From the NCBI GenBank assembly GCA_001939145.1, contig LSRX01000055.1, positions 487,986-551,985 on the forward strand: a stretch of DNA of 64,000 nt, in the 5' to 3' direction. The notes under the pieces were generated by a model, which saw nothing but the letters and a program-made list of their open reading frames with translations, made no database searches and was not told where the DNA came from. Source of the stretch: Symbiodinium microadriaticum (lineage: Eukaryota > Sar > Dinophyceae > Suessiales > Symbiodiniaceae). This document shows, piece after piece, positions 23,206 to 32,393 of this stretch (position 1 is the stretch's first letter; the number at the start of each line of letters is the position of its first letter). The translations under genes were made by a program, and so were the position numbers.

Positions 23206-25753
23206 GGGTATGAGCCCAAATACCGCGAGCGCAACTGCCGTTGCTGATGCGCAAGGGCCAATGCAGGACGCTGTAATGGCGGCTGGTCGTCAAGGAGCAG
23301 ATGGTGGTGTTGCTGTAAGGACGATGGCAGTGGCAGTGGCTACTGGACAACCTGGAGGCACACCGAATTGGCAGGCTGTGCAAGCCAGCCCGACTGAACG
23401 TGTGGATGCTGCTGGCCATATGGTGGGTGCAGTGGAGCACTCGTTTGGACAGATGAATGCGGCCCAAGCCTCGTGGAACGTAGTAACCTCACGGAGGACG
23501 GCGCCGGTGTGGATACAGAGGCTTGGGGCTTTTTTCCACGAGATGAGAAACCAGCAGGTGACATGGCCACCTTCGCCGATGGGCTCTCCTCCTGCGAGAC
23601 AAGGAAGCACGCAGGGATCCCCAGAGGCAGAGCAGAGAAGCCGTGGTTCGCCGGCTCTTTTGAGTCCTGAACAACAAGAGCGGTTGAGAAGGATGGAGCA
23701 AAGGGCGCCGCTCCTGTACGGGCCTCCCCGTGGTGAAAGAATGCCAGAAGGAAATGGCAGCTCGGGTGGAAGCACGTATGAGGCTGTACAGGAGGAGGTC
23801 AAGAGGCAGTTGCGGGGTGTCGTCTCTCAACTGGAAGCTTCAAAGCGAGAAGCGCAGGACCTTCGACACGAGGTGGCACTTCTTCGAGCAGAGCGCGAGC
23901 AAGCTGGGGCTAATGGACAGCTGGAAGACATGGCAATGCCGGAAGGGCCTCCGGTGACGCTGGGAGGCTATCTGGCTAACCAAGTCAGGGACGGAGTAGC
24001 TACAACTGCCAATGGTGCCTTGAGCCAACAAGCCAGATCTTCTACTTCGGCGCCATCGGGCTTACAAGCAAGTGGTCCTACCGCAGGGGCATCGGGCTTA
24101 CAGGCAGGTGGTCCTACGTCGGCGGTGTCGGGCTTACAAGCAGGTTGTTCTACTTCGGTGGCATCGGGCTTACCAGCAGGGTGTCCTACCTCAGGGGTGT
24201 CGGGCTTACAAGCAGGGTGTCCTACCTCAGGGGTGTCGGGCTTACAAGCAAGTTGCCCTACTGCGACAGCATCTGGTTTATGTGCAACGTCGGCAATGGG
24301 TACAGGCTCAGGTTTGCCAATGGGACAGACAACAGCGAACCCAACAATGACTTCAGGAGCGATGCCGGGACCTGGAGGTATGACCGCTGGGAGCTTAGAT
24401 CCTATGTCAAGGTTGCTGGATGGGCTTGAGAAGGTTATTAAAGGGGGAAAACCGGAGGAGTTGAGCAAAGCTGTTGATGCTCCCAAGCTGCCGGAGATTT
24501 CAGAGTCGTCGTCAGTGGACTTCGGGGACTGGCTGTACCTCATAGAGCATGTGATGAGTGACCTTTCGACGTCAAGCGCAGAGTGGTGGGCAACAGTTGT
24601 TCAAGATGCCCAAGACTTCTATGAGAAGTACCAGGCTGCAGATCAGTTTTCGAGGTTGTCCATGAAGCCGACGGCATCTCCCGCTCTGAATGAGGCCAAA
24701 TGGAGTCGTCTAGACCGGAGGGGAGCAACCATACTGCTGGGAGCCACTCCGGATGACATCAAGAAGGAGTTGGTTGCGACGAGGACGAGAACTACACTGG
24801 AGGTTCTGTCGAGACTAATGGTCATTTATCGTCCTGGGAGTGCTTTGGAGAAGGGGCAACTGCTGAGGAGGATAGAAAGCCCAGATCAAGCAGCTACCGT
24901 ACAAGAAGCTATAGAAGGGCTTAGACAGTGGTTGAGACACTACCAGAGGGCGAGAGACCTGAAGCTGTCGGTACCTGACCCGTCGGTGACTCTTCGTGGG
25001 ATCGACCAGTTGGTCAAGAAGCCGATCCAGGAGAACCCCGAGGTCGCGTTCCGCATGAACTTGCTCCGCTACCACTTGAAGGTCGACTTCTCCCCAGCTG
25101 AGGAGTCAGTCCTGGCGGTGCACCGAGCGCTCCTGGCGGAGTTCGAGCAGATGGGCTTCAAGAAAAAGATCAAGCAGGGTCAGGAGAGTACAGCAACGGC
25201 TAGAGTTAGGGCACTAGACTCACAACAAGCTCAGGGCCCTCCGAATACGACGCCAACGTCGCCTTCATCCACTGGAAAGGGAGCAAGACCGTGTAGGTTC
25301 TATGTGACTGATGAAGGGTGCAGGCGAGGGAAGGCTTGCAAATACGAGCACACCATGAAGGACTTGAGTAAAGCAGAGCGGCGTGACCGTTGTTACGAGT
25401 GTGGGGCGAAGGGTCATATGGCTATGGCGTGTCCTACGAAGAAGGAATCCCAGCAGAAGGCGGTCTCAACAGGGGATTCTCCGGTGTCGTCCACGGGAGG
25501 AACAGGTGGTCGCGGTGGAAAGGGAGGCAAAGTACAGCGAGTTGGTGAGCAGGACGAAGGAGCGAGGACTCAGTCAGCTACTACATCTACTACGACTGCC
25601 ACGCCGACGGCTACAACAAGCGAGGCCCCTGTGCAGGGTGTACCGGTAGAACAGCTGATAGAGGACGCTCAGAAGCTGATGAAGGCCTTCATGGAGCAGA
25701 AAACGCAGCCGACGGTTCAGACGCTAAGGATTGACGAGGTGGGGGTCAACTGA
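23000..25753 (+). CDS. Gag-like nucleocapsid protein of retrotransposon 1
   Basis: Structural protein expected to bind and package element RNA in cytoplasmic particles. A coiled-coil-like stretch spans about residues 263-305. A run of seven 12-residue repeats (SGLQAGCPTSGV type) lies at about 353-435. A gag-like helical region follows to about 725. A CCCH zinc finger starts at Cys765 (RPCRFYVTDEGC then CKYEH) and a CCHC knuckle at Cys798 (CYECGAKGHMAMAC), both nucleic-acid binding. The frame is open from an ATG inside the 5' LTR. The better start may be Met46 (23135, in the context GCCATGG, still in the LTR) or Met71 (23210, first ATG after the LTR). It ends in a TGA in the same frame as pol. 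Confidence 0.9.
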   Translation: MATQSPLGHAFHASSLVHPRAVMVSTVRKQVCGVKSSVSSRMCAAMEDTAEPDYLSALPDVNPADTHHQGMSPNTASATAVADAQGPMQDAVMAAGRQGADGGVAVRTMAVAVATGQPGGTPNWQAVQASPTERVDAAGHMVGAVEHSFGQMNAAQASWNVVTSRRTAPVWIQRLGAFFHEMRNQQVTWPPSPMGSPPARQGSTQGSPEAEQRSRGSPALLSPEQQERLRRMEQRAPLLYGPPRGERMPEGNGSSGGSTYEAVQEEVKRQLRGVVSQLEASKREAQDLRHEVALLRAEREQAGANGQLEDMAMPEGPPVTLGGYLANQVRDGVATTANGALSQQARSSTSAPSGLQASGPTAGASGLQAGGPTSAVSGLQAGCSTSVASGLPAGCPTSGVSGLQAGCPTSGVSGLQASCPTATASGLCATSAMGTGSGLPMGQTTANPTMTSGAMPGPGGMTAGSLDPMSRLLDGLEKVIKGGKPEELSKAVDAPKLPEISESSSVDFGDWLYLIEHVMSDLSTSSAEWWATVVQDAQDFYEKYQAADQFSRLSMKPTASPALNEAKWSRLDRRGATILLGATPDDIKKELVATRTRTTLEVLSRLMVIYRPGSALEKGQLLRRIESPDQAATVQEAIEGLRQWLRHYQRARDLKLSVPDPSVTLRGIDQLVKKPIQENPEVAFRMNLLRYHLKVDFSPAEESVLAVHRALLAEFEQMGFKKKIKQGQESTATARVRALDSQQAQGPPNTTPTSPSSTGKGARPCRFYVTDEGCRRGKACKYEHTMKDLSKAERRDRCYECGAKGHMAMACPTKKESQQKAVSTGDSPVSSTGGTGGRGGKGGKVQRVGEQDEGARTQSATTSTTTATPTATTSEAPVQGVPVEQLIEDAQKLMKAFMEQKTQPTVQTLRIDEVGVN
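23206..23217 (+). promoter_or_regulatory. Possible primer-binding site of retrotransposon 1
   Basis: GGGTATGAGCCC follows the 5' LTR directly. It resembles the TGGTATCAGAGC-type site complementary to the 3' end of initiator tRNA-Met that primes many copia elements, with mismatches. Position supports the call; the exact tRNA cannot be named without the host tRNA set. Confidence 0.45.
24056..24307 (+). repeat. 36-bp in-frame repeats in gag
   Basis: TCGGGCTTA recurs at 24056, 24092, 24128, 24164, 24200 and 24236, with TCTGGTTTA at 24272, every 36 bp. Each unit encodes 12 residues, so copy number can vary without breaking the frame. The resulting Ser/Gly/Ala/Thr-rich segment is probably a flexible linker. 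Confidence 0.95.
25751..25753 (+). promoter_or_regulatory. In-frame TGA between gag and pol
   Basis: gag and pol share one frame. Only this TGA separates them, followed by ten sense codons before the first pol ATG at 25784 and by the protease active site 79 nt downstream. In an otherwise intact element this suggests stop-codon readthrough, which would set the gag to pol ratio, or reinitiation at 25784. A chance mutation cannot be excluded from one copy. Confidence 0.6.
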
Positions 25754-25783
25754 GAGTGCGAGTCCCCCGCACTACGGGAGTTC

Positions 25784-28700
25784 ATGAAGCAGAACGAGGA
25801 GCTGATCAGGATGAACCGCATGGGGCTCTTGGATTCTGGAGCGACCCATCCGCTACGAGCACGAACTGACAAGGACCAGGCAGGGTCCATGGACAACGTC
25901 AGCGTGACCTTGGCGGGGGAAAATCGAGTGCAGATGGCGCAAAACAGGGCTGGAACAATTATTGCTCACCAAGATGCTCAGCCGATTGTGCCGTTGGGTA
26001 CGTTGGTCAAGGCCCTGGGGTACGAGTTTGTTTGGGATCACCGAGGATGCCGACTCCGACACCCGGAAAGAAAAGAGGTGCGGGTGTACACGAGATCTAC
26101 ATGTCCGGAGGTTATGCAATGTGATGCACTACGCCTCATCGCGGAGTTGGAAGAGGCAAAGCTTGCAGAGACGATGAGCTCGTTGGCACAGTTGAAGGCG
26201 TCGGTCATGGCCGCAAAGGAGCACCGAGAAAAGAGCTGGAGGGATCACGTCCAGGATTATGTCGCCTCTGGAATATATGAAGAAGGGGTCAAGGCGGTGA
26301 TGTGTGCACCGTTTATGTGTCATGTACCAATGAAGGAACAGCTTCAGACGATTGTCCCGCTGCCCAAGGACGAAGCAGAGGCCTGGCAGTGGATGAAGAG
26401 GTTCCCGATGAACAGGGCAAAAAGGAGGAGCCTGTGGCGAGCCAGTGAGTGGATTGTCCACATGTTCTCAGGCGCTGGGGTGAGAAATGACCCTCTACGT
26501 GACCTTCCTGGTTTGGTGGAGATTGACATCAAGAAGGGCTGGGACCTCAATGATGACAAGATCTACGGTGTGGTCCTGTGGATGGCCAAACAAGGACGAG
26601 TGAAGCATGTTATTGGCGGCCCGCCAGCAGGAACGTTTTCGCCGTGGCATTACAAGAAGAGCCAAGACGGTCTTCAGAGACCTTTGCGTTCAACACATGA
26701 ACCTTGGGGACTTCGTGAAGGCCTCAATCCAGATGAGAGCGCCAAGGTCTTCAATGAGAACGTCATGTTGTGTAAGATGGTGTGGCTGTGGTTGTGTGCC
26801 GACGCTTCTCACGCAAGACAAGATGAAGGCTATGGAAGGTATCATGTGGGGTTTTGTATGGAGTATCCAGAGGATCCCCACAACTACATGCCAGAAGGTG
26901 AACACAGGAACGCATGCGTTTCGGTGTGGAGGACTGAGTTCATGAAGGAGTTCATTGTGGAGACAAATCTCTTCAAGTACCAGTTTGAGCAGGGGGCGCT
27001 GGGACACATGTTTCGCAGGCCTACGTGTTGCCTGAGCAATTTGAGTTTGGGAATACAAGGGCGCAAGGATCAACGAGCTTATGTGGCAGCGGACACCAAG
27101 GACGTGGGCCAGTCTGTTTGGCCGCATGGTTTCCGGATCACCCTGGCGGACGCGATCCACGAGTGGAAGAGTGGTGAGAGCCCCGTGGTGTTGAGGAAGG
27201 CCATGACAAAGAAGGAGTTAGACGAATGGAAGGCTCATGTTGAGAGAGGGCATTGGCCGTATAGGAGGGACTGCTCGGTTTGCTTGACGGCCTCAGGAAC
27301 GGGAAGGCCAGCGAGAAAGGTGGTTCACAGGGACGCCTACGTGATGAGCTTGGACATTGCCGGCCCGTTCGCCGACCGAGGCAGAGATGAAGTCAGGGGG
27401 AGAAGGTATCGGTTCGTGTTGGCGGCCACCTACATCTACCCGAAGGTCAGGGACGTTCCCGAGGATATCCCCATTCCGAATGAGGAGGAGGCGGAGGAGT
27501 TTCTCAGGGAAGAAGAAGAAGAAGATCTGATGCCACCAGAGGCCCCAGATGATCCTGAGATTGAGGCTCAGGAGGAGGAATGGAAAAAGAGGGTGGCTGA
27601 CCTCAGCAAGCCGATTGAGTTGCAGATGTTGCGGTTTTGCATTCCCTTGGAACGGCACACTGGCAAGGAGATTCTCGAGTGCATCCAGGACTTGTACGTG
27701 CAGCTCAGAGCGATGGGTCTGCCGCTGACTAGGATCCATAGTGACAGGGCTCGAGAATTTAGAGTCAAGCCAGTTCGAAAATGGTGCAGAGAACGCGACA
27801 TCTACCAGACGTTTACAGAGGGACTTGCGCCTACACAAAACGCGGTGGCGGAGAGTCATGTGAAGTGGCTCAAAAACAAGGCACGAGCTCACCTCAACGA
27901 GATGGAGCTGGACAAGGAACTATGGCCGTGTGCGATGAAGCATGCTTGTTTCCAGCACAATGCAAGGCAGCTTGGGACCAAGGTGGAAGGTGTCAAGTTC
28001 GGCTCGGTCGTTTGGGTGAAGTCCAAGAAAGAAAGAGGACCTTTTGACCCGAAATGGGAAAGGGGCAAGTATATGGGTCCAGCAGATGATGTTCGTGGTG
28101 GCCATGTGGTTCGTTTGGATGATGGTTTATGGCTTCGAACGCTGCATATGAGGACGGTGAGGGATGACGAAGTGGAGTTTGAGGATGAAGAGCACGTCGT
28201 GGACCTCATCGAACCTACCAAGCGAGTGCGAGGAAAAACCAAGTTGAGCGATCCTGAGATGCGGGCCATTCGCAAACAAGAGAGGAACGCGTTGGTGAAG
28301 GAGCTGCTGGAGTCCAAGATATGGGACTCACCTCAGGCCAAAGTGGAGCGACCTCAGATGAAGGATGGCGAGACCTGGGATGGGGCTGCATACATAAACC
28401 TGGGGGCGTACCAACATGGTGGGATCACAAGCATTACAAGAGCAACGGAGAAGTTCAACAAGGAGGCGGTCTTGGCTGCACGACTATTGGGGCTAGATCA
28501 CCCAGGACTCTCGTTTACATCAGTGGCCTTAGTCAAGAATGCTGTGATGCCGGTACACCGGGACTCCTTCAACCACAAGAAGGCGATGAACTTGATCTCG
28601 CCCCTCAAGGTGGCGAAAGGGAGCTGTGTTTGGCAAGAGCTCAAGGAGGGGGATGAGTTCAGAGGAAATTATCATCCTATGTGGGTGGCTGGAAAGGAGG

Positions 28701-31700
28701 TCTCCGGTCAGAAGTTGAGTGTGGAGAGTCCGACTAGAATACGACCAGATCGACTACATGCACCACTACGAGGGGAAGAAGGAGATCGTATTGTAGTCAT
28801 AGGCTACACAGTGAGCAAGTGGGAAAAACTCAGTCCGCATCAATGTGATGACCTGGAGGAGATGGGCTTCGTGTTGCCAGTAAGGGAGCCGGTGCTCAAG
28901 ATGATGAATGCTGGTGAGAGGAGGAGACCACCAACACCTCCAATTCCAGAGCCTGATTCGGTGAACGTGGGACAAAACACAGGGACAACGGCAGTCCCAA
29001 CGACGGGAGTAACTGGGACGACTATGGCATCGGGGGCAAGCTTTCTGGGACCTGGGTCGTCAAGCGAGTCTACTCTTCCAAGACCGGTGTCGGAAGACCG
29101 CATGGATGTGAGTTCTGGGACCCCAGCACCTCATACACTACAATCTTCTTCCTCGGGGTCGAGATCAGGCCAGAGGGAGTTTCTTCCAGAGATGGGTGGC
29201 GAGCGCTTGGACAGCATGGTGGTGCCAGGAGGTCGAGTGGAGCTACGGCTAAAGTGGGCCATCAAGTACATTCCCGACCTTGCAGGCCAGGGAGAGGAAG
29301 TTGTGATGACGTCAGCTCCTTTGCTACCACTGGGACATGATGAGGAGGAGCGTATGAGGAGCAGGGTGACTTGGTTGTCAGAGTTTGTAGAGGAAGAGCG
29401 GAAGATCAAAGCGAGACAAGCTGAGCGAGGGGAGTATGCCACGCAGCGTGAACGACAGCTGTTCTACAAACTAGACGACGCCATTGACTACATGAATGAG
29501 ATCCTCTGCTTGAGCCACCAGGCGAGGGAGCAGGCGACTATGAGCATGATGAAGCTGGCACAGGAGACTGAAACAACTCCCGAGGTGGAAGAGATGCTAC
29601 AAGCATTGGTCGAGCCGATTGACACCGTGCATGGTGTAGAGCTACAGGAAGTCAAGCGTCACCTAGACGAGTGGCGAGAGAGTATCCAGAAGGAGATCGA
29701 AGTTCTTGAGACATCAGGGACACTACGTCGGATACCACTTCAAGAAGCCAAGCGACTCGCAGACTCTGGCGAGATTGTCCTGGTACCGTCAAAAACGGTA
29801 CATACAGTGAAACCCCCTTCCGGGGGAAGTGGTAGCCAGTTGTACAAGAGAAAAACCAGAATGGTGATATGTGGCAATTACGTCAGCAATGAGGTCGAAG
29901 TCTACACTGCCGCGGCCAATGCTGAATCAGTGCGAGTGGCATTATCACTGGCGGCGCGACGCCGCTGGGCTGGAGCAGTGACAGACGTGAATTCCGCCTT
30001 TACGCTGGCGCCTATGGATGAAGCGGAAATCAAGTACGGAATCACTGTACCGAAAGTCGTGGTGGAGGCCGGAGTGGTCCCGCCGAGCACGGCGTATTTG
30101 GTGGACAGAGTATTCTACGGGTTGCGCGAGGCGCCAAGGCTGTGGGGAAGTTTCAGAGACAAAAGGGTGCACAGGGCTCGACTTATGGTGGAGGGTCAAG
30201 AGTGCATGTTCCTACAGATGGAGACGGATCCCGCAGTGTGGAGATTGGTGCCGTGTGACAACCACAACAACACTCTGGCGTTGATGGTGATTTACGTGGA
30301 TGATGTGATGATGTTGGCGCCAGAGAACATCATCAAGGAGATATATGAGTGGCTCACTGTGGGTGTGGAGGGTGATGAGGGCTGGAAGTGCTCACCAATG
30401 GAGTGGATTGGGAAGGCTCCAGTTCGCTACCTGGGCATGGACATTAGGCGAAAGGACAGTGCCCTCACCAGCTTCCATGTGTCGCAGGGAAGCTATGTTG
30501 GGGAACTTTTGAAAGGATACCCAGCGGAAGCTGCAAGGCCATCACAAGTCCCGGCCACAAAGGACGCAATGCCTTCGCTCGACGACTTCGATGAGGAGGA
30601 GGGGCCCGAACAAGGAAGTCCAGATCCGGTGCAAGTCAAACAGGCACAGCGCATAGCAGGAGAGCTGCTTTGGCTGGTGACTCGCACTAGACCGGACATT
30701 GGGTATGCTACGGCCCATGTTTGTGCAGCAGCATTGAAAAATCCTGCAGCTGCAACGAGGCTGGGAAAGATGGTGGTGAGATACCTGGCGGCTACACCTA
30801 CATGGGGGCTGACCTACAATGGAGTGGGAGAGCCTGTGGAAGCATATTCAGATGCTTCTTTTGCCCCTCAAGGCGATCGAAGCTTTGGTTGCATCACTAC
30901 GGCCACCTATGGAGGCTTTGCAGCGTGGAGAATGACAAAGCAGCCTACTGTGGTGTTGTCGGCAGCTGAGGCAGAGTTGGTGGAGTTGGTGAACGCAAGC
31001 CAACAAGCGGCAGGTTTGCAAGCTTGGGTGGAGGAGGCGGCACCGGAAGAGTCTGGGAAACCGCTGATTCTACGAGTGGACAACACAGCGGCGTGTGGTC
31101 TGGCTACTACCTCGCCGGGGTCGTGGAAGACAAGACATCTGAAGGTGAAGGCCAGGCACCTACGGTTCGAGACCAATGAGGGTCGCATCAGAGTTGTTCA
31201 CACCCCAGGCGAAGTGCAGGCTGCAGATATGGGGACAAAGCCCGTACCAGTCGCGAGGCTGGTGGATCTTCGAAAGTTATGGGGAATGTGTTCCGCAGAG
31301 GACTTTGAGGATGACGAGGAGGAGGTCATTGTTCGGAGTCTACGGGGAGGGGACTACTATGACTTATTGCGGATGATGGCGTGGATGATGATGGTTTCGC
31401 GAATTCCCGGAGTCAGGGCCACGGGCATTTACAACAAGAAGCCCTTAGACTACGATGGGAGCGTGGAGTTCTACGTGCTCGTGTTGATTGGGGGTATCGC
31501 TTTGCTGGCGGTTTGGGAAGCCATGAAATGGGTAGCTCAGAGGCTCTTTGGTGAGGATGAGGCTACCGTGGCGAAGGCCAGGCGTTTGTTGAGGATTCGA
31601 AATCAGGCCTCAAAGGCGTTGCAACAGGAGCTGGAGTCGATGAGTGCAAGTTCCTCAGACCCCATCAACATCGAGAAGCCATCGGTTTCCACACCGAGGG

Positions 31701-32023
31701 TCGCAACAGTGCCGCTCTCAGAGGCATCACAGGGCTTCGTGAATGAGACTACAAGGTCGACGAGATCTACTACAAGGACGTTGGAGAATGAGGATCCTGA
31801 CCTAAGAGCAGCCCTGGAAACAGCACACGGATTTCAAAGGTTACGGACACCTTTTGTGATGTCGGAGCATGGAGATCGCATACACCTGGTGGCAGATTGT
31901 CATGGTTTGCGGCATGCAAACAAGTCGAAGCTGAAAAAGATGCAGGTGTGCTACTACTGCGATGGTCATTTCCCGCTGTCGTATAGAGCGGTCCAGGGAA
32001 GAATTATTCCCGAAACCGGATGA
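25784..32023 (+). CDS. Pol polyprotein of retrotransposon 1 (PR-MTase-like-IN-2OG-like-RT-RH)
   Basis: Polyprotein of 2,079 residues. The aspartic protease has D17-S-G. A methyltransferase-like segment at about 215-420 has FSGAG and IGGPPAGTFS at 277-286. The integrase zinc site is H485, H490, C497, C500, and the catalytic triad is D524, D654, E690 with 35 residues between the last two. A 2-oxoglutarate/Fe(II) oxygenase-like segment at about 870-1035 has H925-x-D927. Reverse transcriptase carries YVDD at 1504-1507. RNase H has D1690, E1729 and D1766. A predicted membrane helix lies at about 1896-1916, and a C-terminal motif from H2034 (HLVADCHGLRH, then CYYC) may bind metal. It would process gag-pol, copy the RNA and integrate the cDNA. 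The roles of the extra domains are unknown. The first in-frame ATG after the TGA was used as start; a readthrough product would begin in gag. Confidence 0.93.
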   Translation: MKQNEELIRMNRMGLLDSGATHPLRARTDKDQAGSMDNVSVTLAGENRVQMAQNRAGTIIAHQDAQPIVPLGTLVKALGYEFVWDHRGCRLRHPERKEVRVYTRSTCPEVMQCDALRLIAELEEAKLAETMSSLAQLKASVMAAKEHREKSWRDHVQDYVASGIYEEGVKAVMCAPFMCHVPMKEQLQTIVPLPKDEAEAWQWMKRFPMNRAKRRSLWRASEWIVHMFSGAGVRNDPLRDLPGLVEIDIKKGWDLNDDKIYGVVLWMAKQGRVKHVIGGPPAGTFSPWHYKKSQDGLQRPLRSTHEPWGLREGLNPDESAKVFNENVMLCKMVWLWLCADASHARQDEGYGRYHVGFCMEYPEDPHNYMPEGEHRNACVSVWRTEFMKEFIVETNLFKYQFEQGALGHMFRRPTCCLSNLSLGIQGRKDQRAYVAADTKDVGQSVWPHGFRITLADAIHEWKSGESPVVLRKAMTKKELDEWKAHVERGHWPYRRDCSVCLTASGTGRPARKVVHRDAYVMSLDIAGPFADRGRDEVRGRRYRFVLAATYIYPKVRDVPEDIPIPNEEEAEEFLREEEEEDLMPPEAPDDPEIEAQEEEWKKRVADLSKPIELQMLRFCIPLERHTGKEILECIQDLYVQLRAMGLPLTRIHSDRAREFRVKPVRKWCRERDIYQTFTEGLAPTQNAVAESHVKWLKNKARAHLNEMELDKELWPCAMKHACFQHNARQLGTKVEGVKFGSVVWVKSKKERGPFDPKWERGKYMGPADDVRGGHVVRLDDGLWLRTLHMRTVRDDEVEFEDEEHVVDLIEPTKRVRGKTKLSDPEMRAIRKQERNALVKELLESKIWDSPQAKVERPQMKDGETWDGAAYINLGAYQHGGITSITRATEKFNKEAVLAARLLGLDHPGLSFTSVALVKNAVMPVHRDSFNHKKAMNLISPLKVAKGSCVWQELKEGDEFRGNYHPMWVAGKEVSGQKLSVESPTRIRPDRLHAPLRGEEGDRIVVIGYTVSKWEKLSPHQCDDLEEMGFVLPVREPVLKMMNAGERRRPPTPPIPEPDSVNVGQNTGTTAVPTTGVTGTTMASGASFLGPGSSSESTLPRPVSEDRMDVSSGTPAPHTLQSSSSGSRSGQREFLPEMGGERLDSMVVPGGRVELRLKWAIKYIPDLAGQGEEVVMTSAPLLPLGHDEEERMRSRVTWLSEFVEEERKIKARQAERGEYATQRERQLFYKLDDAIDYMNEILCLSHQAREQATMSMMKLAQETETTPEVEEMLQALVEPIDTVHGVELQEVKRHLDEWRESIQKEIEVLETSGTLRRIPLQEAKRLADSGEIVLVPSKTVHTVKPPSGGSGSQLYKRKTRMVICGNYVSNEVEVYTAAANAESVRVALSLAARRRWAGAVTDVNSAFTLAPMDEAEIKYGITVPKVVVEAGVVPPSTAYLVDRVFYGLREAPRLWGSFRDKRVHRARLMVEGQECMFLQMETDPAVWRLVPCDNHNNTLALMVIYVDDVMMLAPENIIKEIYEWLTVGVEGDEGWKCSPMEWIGKAPVRYLGMDIRRKDSALTSFHVSQGSYVGELLKGYPAEAARPSQVPATKDAMPSLDDFDEEEGPEQGSPDPVQVKQAQRIAGELLWLVTRTRPDIGYATAHVCAAALKNPAAATRLGKMVVRYLAATPTWGLTYNGVGEPVEAYSDASFAPQGDRSFGCITTATYGGFAAWRMTKQPTVVLSAAEAELVELVNASQQAAGLQAWVEEAAPEESGKPLILRVDNTAACGLATTSPGSWKTRHLKVKARHLRFETNEGRIRVVHTPGEVQAADMGTKPVPVARLVDLRKLWGMCSAEDFEDDEEEVIVRSLRGGDYYDLLRMMAWMMMVSRIPGVRATGIYNKKPLDYDGSVEFYVLVLIGGIALLAVWEAMKWVAQRLFGEDEATVAKARRLLRIRNQASKALQQELESMSASSSDPINIEKPSVSTPRVATVPLSEASQGFVNETTRSTRSTTRTLENEDPDLRAALETAHGFQRLRTPFVMSEHGDRIHLVADCHGLRHANKSKLKKMQVCYYCDGHFPLSYRAVQGRIIPETG

Positions 32024-32040
32024 GCATCGAATGGTGCATT

Positions 32041-32059
32041 TGACGATATTTTATCGTCA
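32041..32059 (+). promoter_or_regulatory. Perfect hairpin next to the polypurine tract
   Basis: TGACGATA, a TTT loop and TATCGTCA form an 8-bp stem that ends where the purine tract begins. It could structure the RNA at the site of plus-strand priming or act as a 3'-end signal. The function is inference. Confidence 0.6.
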
Positions 32060-32071
32060 AAGGAGGAGGAG
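32059..32071 (+). promoter_or_regulatory. Polypurine tract of retrotransposon 1
   Basis: AAAGGAGGAGGAG abuts the 3' LTR, the required place for the RNase H-resistant primer of plus-strand synthesis. Confidence 0.9.
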
Positions 32072-32388
32072 TGTTGATGCTCACAGGTTTTTATGTGCAG
32101 ATTCCCTTGATGTTACGGTGTGCATGTGGCTGTTGTAAAGATCTGCAGCTTGAGTATGCCGTGAAATGTCTGACTCGAGGGAGTGGCTACGCAGAGCCCC
32201 TTGGGTCACGCTTTCCATGCAAGCTCACTTGTACACCCACGAGCAGTCATGGTCAGCACAGTAAGGAAGCAGGTTTGTGGTGTGAAAAGTAGTGTCAGCT
32301 CGCGCATGTGTGCAGCCATGGAAGATACTGCTGAGCCTGACTATTTGTCAGCACTCCCCGATGTAAACCCAGCAGATACGCATCATCA
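32072..32388 (+). repeat. 3' LTR of retrotransposon 1
   Basis: The same 317 bp as the 5' LTR with TG...CA ends and no difference seen by eye. It is followed by the GTACC duplication. Confidence 0.95.
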
Positions 32389-32393
32389 GTACC
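32389..32393 (+). repeat. 5-bp target-site duplication, right copy
   Basis: GTACC, matching 22884-22888. The empty relative near 43496 carries this word once. Confidence 0.95.

Larger units (their letters stand above)
22889..32388 (+). mobile_element. Ty1/copia-type LTR retrotransposon 1, complete
   Basis: A 9,500-bp element with two 317-bp LTRs, a primer-binding-like site, gag, pol in the order protease-integrase-RT-RNase H (the copia order), a polypurine tract and a 5-bp target duplication. The LTRs show no difference by eye and both reading frames are intact, so insertion appears recent. The codons are much more GC-rich than the surrounding telomere-like DNA. Extra domains set it apart from classical plant or yeast copia elements: a methyltransferase-like segment before the integrase, an oxygenase-like segment after it, and a C-terminal membrane segment with a Cys/His motif. 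Confidence 0.95.
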
